Shown here piece after piece: positions 51,308 to 60,520 of a stretch of 64,000 bases of DNA; the first letter of the stretch is position 1; every line of letters begins with the position of its first letter. Position numbers and translations under genes: made by a program. The notes beneath the pieces were generated by a model, which had not been told where the DNA came from, did no database searches, and saw only the letters and a program-made list of their open reading frames with translations. This stretch comes from JACMNW01 sp963708425 (GTDB lineage: Bacteria > Pseudomonadota > Alphaproteobacteria > Rhodobacterales > Rhodobacteraceae), in assembly GCA_963708425.1 (NCBI GenBank), contig OY970206.1:496001-560000 (forward strand), in the 5' to 3' direction.

Positions 51308-51397
51308 TGGCGGAGGAGGTGGGATTCGAACCCACGGTGGACTTTCACCCACGTCGGTTTTCAAGACCGGTGCATTAAACCGCTCTGCCACTCCTCC
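51308..51397 (-). tRNA. tRNA-Ser(UGA)
   Basis: The minus strand gives a full class II cloverleaf: 7-bp acceptor GGAGGAG/CTCCTCC, D arm TGGCAGAGCGG, anticodon loop CTTGAAA (anticodon TGA), long variable arm (GTGGGTGAAAGTCCAC), T arm GTGGGTTCGAATCCCAC, discriminator G and encoded CCA. Confidence 0.95.
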
Positions 51398-51602
51398 GTT
51401 ATGACGCGGCTTAATCGGGCTTCCGCGATTCTGAAAGGGGGGGATGGACGAATTCCGCGCATGGGCACTGCTGCCCTTCCAACTGGCTCGAACTGCGGTT
51501 ACAATCCGCGCGACGCAAGGCGTCATACGAGCAGCAGCAAAACCGTCTTCAAGGCGGTAGAACCAAGTGCGGCGCAGAATCCGCGCAAGATAGGGGCGAG
51601 CA

Positions 51603-52688
51603 ATGGCAGGAACGTCGATCAGGCATCTGGCTTTCTTGGTGGCGGCGGCAGTTACTTTATCGGCCTGCGAAAATATGCCTAACCCCTTCGCGGGCAAGGA
51701 TAATTCTGCGGCAGAGCCAATCACAACCGACGCTGCGAAATCGGTGCGTCTGGTCGACCGTGATGTTGAAGCACCAGAAATATTCCAAGTTACTGACACC
51801 GCCCTTTGGGACGGCCGCCCGTCGCTTGGCGGCGTCTGGGTTGCGTCGCCCGATGTGGTCAACCCCGAACGTGTTATCCTGCGCAACGAAGCGAATGGCA
51901 AATTTGTGATCGGCGCGCTATTTCGGCGTGAACGCGATAACCCCGGACCAAAGCTGCAAATCTCTTCCGATGCCGCCGATGCTTTGGGCATGTTGGCAGG
52001 CCAGCCGGGCAAGTTGAACGTCACCGCCCTGCGGCGCGAAGACAGCAAAACCGAGGCTGTGGCGGAAGCCGCACCAGTTGCAGCCGACGCAGTGGCGAAC
52101 GCAGACCCGGAAGGCGTGGAAACCGCAGCGCTTGATCCGATTGCCGCCGCAAGGGCAGCAATCGACAAGGCCGATGGGGTGCAATCTGCTGACGGCGATC
52201 AAACTGCCGAAGGCGCCGATCTCGCCGCCGCAGCACCCGCGCCAAGCGATGATCTCGATCCGACACCCCGCCCCGGCGAGACGAAACGCCAAGCCCGCAA
52301 GCGCGCCCGCGCCGCAGCAAAAGCCGCTGCCACAGCCGCCGCCGCAGCACCAACAATTGACGGCGAGGCCGCATTGGCCCCCGTGTCTGGCGCAGAATCC
52401 GCATTGGAAGTTGCCCCATTGCCAGACCCTGCCGCCGCACCTGCACCGGCACCTGCCGCATCAACTGGATCAACCCGCATTCAGATTGGCATCTTCAGTG
52501 TCGAGGCGAATGCAAACCGCGCCGCCGATACGCTGAAATCCGGCGGGGTTGCTGCGGACGTGCGTGAAGAAACCAGCAATGGCAAGACTTTCTGGAGCGT
52601 CGTCGCCTCGGGCGATGGCGACCGCGCGGCATTGCTTGCCAAGGTCAAAGGCCTGGGGTTTGTTGATGCCTATGCCGTTTCTAAGTGA
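51603..52688 (+). CDS. SPOR-domain lipoprotein
   Basis: 361 residues. Lipoprotein signal with lipobox VTLSAC (Cys near 21). A conserved N-terminal region (FQVTDTALWDGRPSLGGVWV, RVILRNEANGKFVIGALFRR) resembles the RlpA-like exported proteins of this family; a long Ala/Pro-rich low-complexity linker follows; the last ~75 residues are a SPOR domain (IQIGIFSVEANANRAADTL) that binds denuded septal peptidoglycan. It lies just upstream of the D,D-carboxypeptidase gene, so the two probably act together at division sites. Confidence 0.85.
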   Translation: MAGTSIRHLAFLVAAAVTLSACENMPNPFAGKDNSAAEPITTDAAKSVRLVDRDVEAPEIFQVTDTALWDGRPSLGGVWVASPDVVNPERVILRNEANGKFVIGALFRRERDNPGPKLQISSDAADALGMLAGQPGKLNVTALRREDSKTEAVAEAAPVAADAVANADPEGVETAALDPIAAARAAIDKADGVQSADGDQTAEGADLAAAAPAPSDDLDPTPRPGETKRQARKRARAAAKAAATAAAAAPTIDGEAALAPVSGAESALEVAPLPDPAAAPAPAPAASTGSTRIQIGIFSVEANANRAADTLKSGGVAADVREETSNGKTFWSVVASGDGDRAALLAKVKGLGFVDAYAVSK

Positions 52689-52707
52689 TCACCAAAGGGG
52701 TTCAACT

Positions 52708-53865
52708 ATGATCCATCTGCGTTTGATCTTGGCGGGGCTGGTGTTGGTATTTGCCCAAGGCCTGCCCGCCGCAGCCTTCGAAACCCGGGCCACGGCCGCT
52801 TGGGTGTTTGACGTCGGCACCCATGCCGTGCTGATGGAAAAGAACTCGGATCAGCCGCTGCCACCGGCATCGATGTCAAAACTGATGACCATCAACATGC
52901 TGTTCGAAGCCCTGCATGATGGTCGGGTCACCATGGATACTACCTTCGGCGTGTCCGCCCGCGCGCATGCCATGGGTGGATCGACGATGTTCCTGAACGA
53001 ACAAGATCGCCCCACTGTGCGCGACCTGATCCATGGCATGATCGTCAATTCCGGCAATGATGCCTGCGTGGTGGTGGCCGAAGGTCTGGCTGGCACCGAA
53101 GAGGCGTTTGCCGCCCAGATGACCGAACGCGGCAAGGCGCTGGGAATGACGCAATCGGTGTTCGCCAATGCCTCGGGTTGGCCGGACCCGAACCACCGGA
53201 TGAGCATGCACGATCTGGGCATCCTTGCCCTGCGCCTGATCGAAGAATTCCCCGAGGATTACAAGATTTTCGCCGAAACCGAGTACAACTACGCCGACCG
53301 CGCCCCCGATAACCGTTTCAACCGCAACCCGTTGTTAAAGCTGGGTATCGGTGCCGACGGCCTGAAAACCGGCCATACCAGCGAGGCGGGTTACGGCCTT
53401 GTCGGATCGGCAGTGCAGGGAGATCGGCGGGTGATCGTGGTGATCAGCGGCCTTGCCACTGAAAAGGAACGCGCCGAAGAGGCTGAACGGCTGTTGAACT
53501 GGTCGTTTCGGCAATTTGCCCAGAAAACCGTAGCCAAAGCTGGCGTGCGCGTAGCCGAGGCTGATGTCTGGATGGGGGCTGCATCACGTGTGGGCCTAGT
53601 CCCGGCAAACGATGTGCGCATTCTTGTGCCTGCTTTGGTGCAGGAAACCATGACTGCCGAAGTGGTTTACTCCGGCCCGCTGACCGCCCCGATTGTGGCG
53701 GGGCAAGAAGTGGCAAAGCTGGTGGTCCATGTGCCCGACCTGCCCGATGTCGAAGTCCCCCTTGTGGCGGAAACCGATGTTGGTCCCGGCGGCTTTTTCA
53801 AGCGCCTTACCTCTGCTGGGCAATCGCTTTTCCTGTTGGTCCAAAACAGGATTGCGGCCTCATAA
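52708..53865 (+). CDS. D-alanyl-D-alanine carboxypeptidase (penicillin-binding protein 5/6 type)
   Basis: 385 residues from ATG 52708 (AAGGGG ahead). Signal peptide LILAGLVLVFAQGLPAAAF; active-site motifs SxxK in ASMSKLMT, SxN in VNSGNDAC and KTG in GLKTGHTS. C-terminal beta domain and amphipathic tail (FFKRLTSAGQSLFLLVQNR) anchor it to the membrane, as in PBP5/6. It trims the terminal D-Ala from stem peptides. Confidence 0.93.
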   Translation: MIHLRLILAGLVLVFAQGLPAAAFETRATAAWVFDVGTHAVLMEKNSDQPLPPASMSKLMTINMLFEALHDGRVTMDTTFGVSARAHAMGGSTMFLNEQDRPTVRDLIHGMIVNSGNDACVVVAEGLAGTEEAFAAQMTERGKALGMTQSVFANASGWPDPNHRMSMHDLGILALRLIEEFPEDYKIFAETEYNYADRAPDNRFNRNPLLKLGIGADGLKTGHTSEAGYGLVGSAVQGDRRVIVVISGLATEKERAEEAERLLNWSFRQFAQKTVAKAGVRVAEADVWMGAASRVGLVPANDVRILVPALVQETMTAEVVYSGPLTAPIVAGQEVAKLVVHVPDLPDVEVPLVAETDVGPGGFFKRLTSAGQSLFLLVQNRIAAS

Positions 53866-53866
53866 C

Positions 53867-54529
53867 ATGGCAGGCAACGGCCAAATTGGTAATCGCCCCG
53901 ACCATTCCGGCCGTTTCATCAGCTTTGAAGGCATCGACGGTTCGGGCAAATCCACCCAAGCGCGGATGCTGGCAGACCGCCTGCGCGCCATAGGTCAAAC
54001 CGTCGTGCTGACCCGCGAACCGGGCGGCAGCACTGGTGCCGAACAGATCCGGCGGCTGGTTCTGGAAGGCGATACAGATCGCTGGTCGGCCGAGACTGAA
54101 ATCCTGCTGTTTACCGCCGCCCGCCGCGACCACTTGGAAAAGACCATCCGCCCCGCGCTAAATGCAGGCTCGGTCGTAATCACCGACCGTTTCGCAGATT
54201 CCACCCGCATCTATCAGGGCATCACCCGCGGCGATCTGCGCGGCAAAGTCGACGCCCTGCATGATCTGATGATCGGTGCCGACCCCGATCTGACCCTGCT
54301 GATTGACATCGATCCCGGCACAGGCCTGTCACGCGCCGTCGCCCGTGCTGGCAAGGAACTGCGGTTCGAGGATATGGGCGTCGATTTGCAACGCCAGATG
54401 CGCGCCGGTTTTCTTGATCTGGCGGCAAACACCCCCCGCATCACGGTCATCGACGGTGCTGGCACCCCGGAAAGCGTGGCAGCTCTGGTGTGGGCCACTG
54501 TGCAAACCCATCTTGGTCTGGCACCGTGA
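53867..54529 (+). CDS. tmk: Thymidylate kinase
   Basis: 220 residues. Phosphorylates dTMP to dTDP. P-loop FEGIDGSGKSTQA, the DRFADST motif (DR[Y/F]) and REPGG are all present; the LID region reads ARAGKELRFEDMG. Start ATG 53867, one base past the previous stop. Overlaps holB by GTGA. Confidence 0.95.
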   Translation: MAGNGQIGNRPDHSGRFISFEGIDGSGKSTQARMLADRLRAIGQTVVLTREPGGSTGAEQIRRLVLEGDTDRWSAETEILLFTAARRDHLEKTIRPALNAGSVVITDRFADSTRIYQGITRGDLRGKVDALHDLMIGADPDLTLLIDIDPGTGLSRAVARAGKELRFEDMGVDLQRQMRAGFLDLAANTPRITVIDGAGTPESVAALVWATVQTHLGLAP

Positions 54530-55653
54530 GCGATGAGATACCGGAAGCCGACCGTGTGGAAGGTGCCCCGCACCCGCGCCAAACAGCACAGCTATTCGGA
54601 CACAAAGATGCAGAAGTTGCGTTCCTGACCGCCTTCAACTTGGGCCGTCTGCACCACGGCTGGTTGATCTCGGGCCCGCGCGGGGTGGGTAAGGCCACGC
54701 TGGCATGGCGGCTGGCGCGGTTCCTGCTGGCCACGCCAATGCCGGATGGCGGCATGTTTGATCCACCCCCACCCACCACGCTGGACATCGCCCCAGATAA
54801 CCCGGTGGCCCGGCGCATGGCGGCTCTGTCCGAAGGCCGCATGTTCCTGCTGCGCCGGGGTTTGAACGACAAGGAAACCGCCCTGTCCGCCGACATCCGC
54901 GTTGACGAAGTCCGCAAGATGAAGTCGTTCTTCACCATGTCGGCCGCCGATGGTGGCCGTCGCGCCGCCATCATTGACGCTGCCGATGACATGAACCCGC
55001 CCGCCGCCAATGCGCTGCTCAAGCTGCTGGAAGAACCGCCCGCCAATGTCACGCTGTTCCTGATCAGCCATCAACCGCACCGCCTGTTGCCGACAATCCG
55101 CTCGCGCTGCCGCGAACTGCGCCTGTCGCCGCTTAGCCCGCAACAGCTGTCCGACGCGCTGTCTGCCGCCGGTGGCACACTGCCACCCGAAGACGTGCAA
55201 GCTATGGCCGAACTCGCCGGCGGTTCGGTCGGCGACGCGTTCCGGCTGACCAATCAGGACGGGCTCATCGTCTATGCCGACCTGATCAAGCTGTTCACCA
55301 CCCTGCCCCGGCTGGACCGTATGGCCGCCCTGAAACTGGCCGAAACCGCCGCCGGTCGCGGTGCCGAAATCCAGTTCGACCTGATCGTAACGCTGGTCGA
55401 TCTGTTCCTCGGCAGGCTCGCCCGCACCGCCGCAACCGTCACCTACCCGCCCGAGGCCGCACCGGGCGAAACCGCGCTGATCAGCCGCCTTGGTACACCG
55501 CCCGGTGCCGCCCTCGCATGGGCCGACCTCGCCCAAACCCTGACCATTCGCGCGCGGCGCGGGCGGGCGGTCAACCTTGACCCTGCCGCCCTTCTGATGG
55601 ATATGCTTTTAAAGATCGACGAGACGGCGGGCACACTCCTCGCCCAAAGATGA
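54526..55653 (+). CDS. holB: DNA polymerase III delta' subunit
   Basis: 375 residues from GTG 54526, overlapping the tmk stop by four bases. Clamp-loader AAA+ protein: GPRGVGKATLAWRLARF Walker A, NALLKLLEEPPANVTLFLIS and RSRCRELRL. The tmk-holB-tatD order is conserved in alphaproteobacteria. Confidence 0.92.
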   Translation: MSDEIPEADRVEGAPHPRQTAQLFGHKDAEVAFLTAFNLGRLHHGWLISGPRGVGKATLAWRLARFLLATPMPDGGMFDPPPPTTLDIAPDNPVARRMAALSEGRMFLLRRGLNDKETALSADIRVDEVRKMKSFFTMSAADGGRRAAIIDAADDMNPPAANALLKLLEEPPANVTLFLISHQPHRLLPTIRSRCRELRLSPLSPQQLSDALSAAGGTLPPEDVQAMAELAGGSVGDAFRLTNQDGLIVYADLIKLFTTLPRLDRMAALKLAETAAGRGAEIQFDLIVTLVDLFLGRLARTAATVTYPPEAAPGETALISRLGTPPGAALAWADLAQTLTIRARRGRAVNLDPAALLMDMLLKIDETAGTLLAQR

Positions 55654-55662
55654 GCCCCAGAG

Positions 55663-56463
55663 ATGACCCCCGAACTAGTCGATAGCCACTGCCACCTCGA
55701 TTTCCCGGATTTTGAGGGCGAAATCCCCGATCTGATCGCGCGGGCAAAGGCGGCTGGTGTTACCCGCATGGTCACAATCTGCACCCGCCTGCGCAATGAG
55801 CCAAAAGTGCGCGCCATTGCCGAGGCACATCCAGAAGTATTCTACGCCGCAGGCACTCACCCAATGAGCGCCGCCGAAGAGCCACTCGCCACGGTCACCG
55901 AACTGGTCGCCCTCGCCGCACATCCGAAATTCGTCGGCATCGGCGAATCCGGCCTCGATTACCACTACACCGCAGACAGCAAAGCCATCCAGCAAACCAG
56001 CCTGCGCATCCATATCGAGGCGGCACAGGAAACCGGGCTACCCCTGATCATCCATGCGCGCGGCGCAGATGACGATATGGCTGCAATCTTGACAGAAAAC
56101 TTCAAGAGACACCCCTATCCTTGCGTTATGCATTGCTTTTCGTCCGGTGAAGGGCTGGCCCGCGCGGCACTTGAACTGGGCTTTTACCTGTCGATGTCGG
56201 GTATAACTGCCTTCCCCAAAAGCCAAGACCTGCGCGATATCTTCGCCGCCGCGCCGCTGGACCGTATCTTGCTGGAAACCGATAGCCCCTATCTTGCCCC
56301 ACCACCCTTTCGCGGCCGCCGCAATGAACCCGCCTATACCGCGCATACCGCCAAAGCCGGGGCCGCAATCTACGGCCTGACCATCGAGGAATTTGCTGCC
56401 CGTACCTCTGCCAATTTCGACCGCCTGTTCACCCGCGCCAAGCATCCCGAAAAGGCCGCCTGA
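55663..56463 (+). CDS. TatD-family deoxyribonuclease
   Basis: 266 residues. Metal-dependent hydrolase of the TIM-barrel amidohydrolase clan: DSHCHLDFPDF (HxH metal site), GESGLDYHY, HCFSSGEG and ETDSPYLAPPPFRGRRNEP are the family motifs. Full length; follows holB by nine bases. Confidence 0.93.
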   Translation: MTPELVDSHCHLDFPDFEGEIPDLIARAKAAGVTRMVTICTRLRNEPKVRAIAEAHPEVFYAAGTHPMSAAEEPLATVTELVALAAHPKFVGIGESGLDYHYTADSKAIQQTSLRIHIEAAQETGLPLIIHARGADDDMAAILTENFKRHPYPCVMHCFSSGEGLARAALELGFYLSMSGITAFPKSQDLRDIFAAAPLDRILLETDSPYLAPPPFRGRRNEPAYTAHTAKAGAAIYGLTIEEFAARTSANFDRLFTRAKHPEKAA

Positions 56464-56464
56464 C

Positions 56465-57265
56465 ATGGCCAAACTGCGCTTCACCATCCTAGGCTGCGGA
56501 TCATCAGGCGGCGTGCCAAGGCTTGGCGGCGACTGGGGCGATTGCGACCCCGCCAATCCGAAAAACCGCCGCCGCCGCTGCTCTATGCTGGTCGAACGCA
56601 TCATGCCAACCGGCACTACCCGCGTGCTGATCGACACCTCACCCGACATGCGCGAACAGCTTCTGGATGCCGGCGTCGGCACGCTGGATGGCGTCGTCTA
56701 CACCCATTCCCACGCCGACCACATGCACGGCATCGACGATCTGCGCCAGATCGTGTTCAATCTGCGCCACCGCCTGCCGGTCTGGGCCGACGGCCCAACG
56801 CAAGAGGCGCTGATGGGCCGGTTCAGCTATGCCTTCGTGCAGCCCGAAGGTTCATCCTACCCGCCTATTCTCGAATTGCACACCATCGCCGGGCCGGTAG
56901 ACGTGCCAGGCCCCGGTGGACCAATCACCTTCACTCCGTTCCGCGCCGAGCATGGCACGATGGATGCCTTGGGCTTTCGCATAGGTGGACTTGCCTACTT
57001 GCCCGATGTCATCGACATACCGCACGAAAGCTGGCCACTGCTGATGGATCTGGATGTTTGGGTGCTGGACGCCCTGCGCCGCAAACCGCACCCCACGCAC
57101 GCGCATCTGGCGCTGTCGCTGGAATGGATCGCCCGCGCCACACCGCGCCAAGCCGTGCTGACCAACATGCATGTCGATCTGGATTACGAAACCCTGCTGA
57201 CTGAATTGCCAACCGGTGTGACCCCCGCCTTTGACGGCATGGTGATCGAGATTGATGCCGCATGA
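56465..57265 (+). CDS. MBL-fold metallo-hydrolase (PhnP-like)
   Basis: 266 residues from ATG 56465. FTILGCGSSGGVPRLGGDWG opens the chain; THSHADHMHGIDDL is the zinc site and HAHLALSLEWI lies near the end. PhnP-like hydrolases in this position beside tatD act on cyclic phosphate or phosphodiester substrates; the precise substrate is unknown. Stop overlaps the next start by four bases. Confidence 0.88.
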   Translation: MAKLRFTILGCGSSGGVPRLGGDWGDCDPANPKNRRRRCSMLVERIMPTGTTRVLIDTSPDMREQLLDAGVGTLDGVVYTHSHADHMHGIDDLRQIVFNLRHRLPVWADGPTQEALMGRFSYAFVQPEGSSYPPILELHTIAGPVDVPGPGGPITFTPFRAEHGTMDALGFRIGGLAYLPDVIDIPHESWPLLMDLDVWVLDALRRKPHPTHAHLALSLEWIARATPRQAVLTNMHVDLDYETLLTELPTGVTPAFDGMVIEIDAA

Positions 57266-58200
57266 GCGCGCTTCTTGACGTCATCCTGCCGGTCTTTCTG
57301 GTCATCGGCTTTGGCTATGCCATGGCTCGTGCCCGCCTGATCGGATCGGACGGCGTCGATGGCGTCATGAAATTTGCACAAAACTTTGCGCTGCCTTGCC
57401 TGCTGTTCAAATCCGTCGCTACGCTGGACCTGTCCGTCGCCTATGACCCCGGGCTGATGATCAGCTTTTATGTCGGTGCCTTTTCTGGCTTCGCCGCAGG
57501 CTTCTTCGGCGCGCTTTATATCTTCAAGCGCCCCCTGACTGATGCTGTCGCAATCGGCTTTGCCTGCCTTTTTTCCAACTCGCTGCTCCTCGGCCTTGCC
57601 ATTACGGAACGTGCCTATGGCGCTGACGCGCTGGCCGGCAACTTCGCCATCATCTCGATCCATTCGCCGCTGCTCTATGCCTTTGGCATCACATTGATGG
57701 AACTGGTTCGCTCTCACGGCCGGGGTCTGGCAACGGCGCAACTGGCGACCCAAGTCGGCCGCGCCATCCTCAGCCAGCCTTTGGTCATCGGCATCCTTTG
57801 CGGCTTTGCCGTAAATCTCTCTGGCCTGCCCCTACCCGGCTTCATGATGGCGGCCGTCGAAATGATGACCCGCGCCGCCATCCCCGCCGCCCTCTTCGGC
57901 TTAGGCGGCGTGCTGATCCGCTACCGCCCCGAAGGCGACCGGCTGACCATCGCCATGATCTGCGCTGTATCGCTGATCGTGCATCCCGCCGTGGTCTATC
58001 TGCTGGCGCGCTTCATCTTTGGCCTTGATACCGCAGGCCTGCGGTCAGCGGTGATCACCGCCGCCATGGCCCCCGGCGTGAACGCCTATATGTTCGCCAG
58101 CCTCTACGGTGTTGCGATGCGCGTTGCGGCTTCCTCCGTCTTGGTCGCCACAGCCCTGTCGATTGTCACCGTCTGGGGATGGCTGCAGATTTTGCCATGA
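57262..58200 (+). CDS. AEC-family (auxin efflux carrier-like) transporter
   Basis: 312 residues, about ten hydrophobic helices. LLDVILPVFLVIGFGYAMAR at the N terminus and AMAPGVNAYMFASLYG near the C terminus are typical of AEC permeases, which in bacteria carry malate, malonate or other small organic acids. Last gene of the plus-strand run; the next genes converge on it. Confidence 0.88.
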   Translation: MSALLDVILPVFLVIGFGYAMARARLIGSDGVDGVMKFAQNFALPCLLFKSVATLDLSVAYDPGLMISFYVGAFSGFAAGFFGALYIFKRPLTDAVAIGFACLFSNSLLLGLAITERAYGADALAGNFAIISIHSPLLYAFGITLMELVRSHGRGLATAQLATQVGRAILSQPLVIGILCGFAVNLSGLPLPGFMMAAVEMMTRAAIPAALFGLGGVLIRYRPEGDRLTIAMICAVSLIVHPAVVYLLARFIFGLDTAGLRSAVITAAMAPGVNAYMFASLYGVAMRVAASSVLVATALSIVTVWGWLQILP

Positions 58201-58212
58201 CGTCAGAGCAGG

Positions 58213-59183
58213 CTAGTGCGGCGATACCCCGCGCAGCCGTTCAGACCTGCGCCGCAGCAGTTCGACCGTGGTCAAGAGACAGATCGAAACGATCACCAAG
58301 ATCGTCGCCACCGCCAGGATTGCCGGAGAAATCGCCTCGCGGATGCCATTGAACATCTGGCGCGGAATAGTTTGCTGCTCGGGTCCGGCGATGAACAGAA
58401 CCGCCACCACCTCGTCAAACGAGGTGACAAAGGCGAACAGCGCACCCGAGATGATGCCCGGCAAGATCAGCGGCATCACACCTTGAAGAAGGTCACACGT
58501 GGGTTGGCCCCCAGCGAATGGCCGGCACGGATCAGCGATTGGTCAAAGCCCGACAGGGTGGCGGTGACGGTGATGATGACAAACGGAATGCCCAAGACCG
58601 TATGGGCGACGATCACCCCAAGGTGCGAGTTCACGAGGCACCCCTTGTTCGACAGGAACACCCCCAGAACCGAACCCAAAACGCTGTCTGGCGCGATACA
58701 GAATTGGGCGAAGAAAAAGCTCATCCCCACCGCGATGATGATGATCGGCACAATCATCGGCGAGATCAGCACCGCCATGATCAGCCGCCGATACGGCATT
58801 TCCGGGCGGCTCAGGCCAAGGGCGGCAATTGTGCCCAGCGTGGTGGCCAGAATCGTCGCCCAAAGCCCGACCCAGAACGAGTTCTTCGCCGCCTGCACCC
58901 ACGTTGCCCGTTCCCAAACCGTATTCCACCAAGCGTTGTCGCGCGGAGCGTCAGGCGTCGGATGCCCCAGCGTCAGCAGCGTGTCATACCAGCGCAGGCT
59001 GTACCCTTCTGGATCAAGGGTCAGCATTTTTTCGGTGAGTGAAAAGTAAGGTTCCGCGTTGAACGACAGCGGAACAACGATCAAGATCGGCGCGATCAGG
59101 AAAATGAAGATCAGCACGCAGAACGTCAGGTACGTGTAGTACCATGTTCGCTCCAAAGGTGAGGCATAGGTTGGAAGTGCCAT
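58213..59183 (-). pseudogene. Polyamine-type ABC permease (PotC-like) with a frameshift
   Basis: The first frame (from 59183) has the N-terminal helices, IAPDSVLGSVLGVFLSNKG and SGFDQSLIRAGHSLGANPRV, ending TFFKV-TGA at 58476. The other frame resumes at once with MPLILPGIISGALFAFVTSF and LLTTVELLRRRSERLRG to 58213. One missing base in AAGGTG-TGATG separates them; in homologues FFKV is followed directly by xMPLILPG. No slippery sequence is present, so an authentic frameshift or a sequencing error is more likely than programmed shifting. Confidence 0.8.
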
Positions 59184-59193
59184 GATCTTCTCC

Positions 59194-60448
59194 TTAACCC
59201 AGCTTCAGCCGGTCGATGCCGATCAAGCGATCGTACAGCCAATACAGCACCAGAATGGCCGCCAGCAGCATCGCCGCCAGTGCCGCCGCCAGTGACCAAT
59301 TGGATTTCGTCATGTGAAAACTGATCAGATTCGAAATCAACTGCCCGTCCGCACCGCCCACCAAGGCAGGCGTGATGTAATAACCGACGGCCAGAATGAA
59401 GACCAAAAGCGAGCCCGCAGCGATCCCCGGCAGGGTTTGCGGCAGATAGACGCGGCGGAAAGTGGTCCATGACTGTTGCCCCCAGTGACCGCGCGGCACG
59501 GGCGTAAGACGGCGGAATAACCCGCATGACCGAATAAAGCGGCAGGATCATGAACGGCAAAAGCACATGTGTCATCGCCACAATAGTGCCAGTCATGTTG
59601 TACATCGCTTGCAGGCGATTGTCGTCGCCAATCACCCCCAGCCCGACCAGAAGATCGTTGACCATCCCCTGCTCTTGCAACAGCGCGATCCAGCTTGTGG
59701 TTCGCACCAGAAGCGAAGTCCAGAACGGCAAGAGCACAAGGATCATCAGAAGAGAGGACTTTGCCATTGGCAGCACGGCCAACAAATGCGCCACCGGGAA
59801 GGCCAGTAGCAGGCAGATCACGGTGATGATGGCCGAGACGACAAAAGTCTTGAAAAAAAGATAAAGATAGATCCGCTCCTTGTCACCGCCCATTTGCCAG
59901 CCGTCGTCGGTCAACTTACGGTCAGCAGCCACTTTATAGAACTCGGTGGTGTATTTGCTTGAAGCGGCTTCCATGCCGCGCCACAGCTTGGCCGAACCCC
60001 ATTCCGGATCCAACGCCAGCATCGCCTCTTTGTAGGGCGGCACCATTTCGGCCGCAGCCCGAGCGCCCGCCTTGAACAGGCTGATCGAGCCGGGAACTGT
60101 GTAATTCACCCGCGTGCCTGCCATGCCGGTGTTTTTTTCAGCCTGCATCCGTTTAAGGTCGGCAACCAGTGCGGCAAAAGCCTCTTCCGGGGGATTTGAC
60201 TGGTCATACTCGGGGTTGGCGGCAAACCAGGCCGCCAGATCGGGCGCCGATTTCGAAAAGCCGTCATGCTCGACAGACCGTTTCAGCATATAACCGATGG
60301 GAATAAGAAAAGTAAAAAGAACAAACAGCAACAGTGGCAGCACCAACAGAAAAGCCCGGCGCTTGGCGCGGACCTGCGCTGTGGCAAGCGCTTCTTTCAG
60401 CGGGCGGCCATCGGCGGTTTTCAGCAGGTCGGTGGCAGCCTCGGTCAT
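59194..60448 (-). pseudogene. Polyamine-type ABC permease (PotB-like) with a frameshift
   Basis: The first frame (from 60448) gives helices, a long periplasmic insert of ~130 residues (ANPEYDQSNPPEEAFAALVA, DDGWQMGGDKERIYLYLFFK) and the start of the EAA region (PSYARAARSLGA). At about 59480 one extra base moves the correct sequence (SWTTFRRVYLPQTLPGIAAG, SLLVFILAVGYYITPALVGG) into another frame, which ends RLIGIDRLKLG at 59194. A run of five G/C at 59479-59483 is a likely site for the extra base. Confidence 0.8.
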
Positions 60449-60520
60449 TGCATGTCCCTTGTTCGTAAGGTTCCGGGCGCGAGGGAAACCCCCCGCGCCC
60501 GGCGATGGGCTAATGCCCGA

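Noticed and set aside
58470..58490. Programmed frameshifting to join the two PotC-like frames.
   Set aside because: No slippery heptamer or stimulatory structure is seen, and the neighbouring permease gene has an unrelated frameshift, so mutation or sequencing error is simpler.
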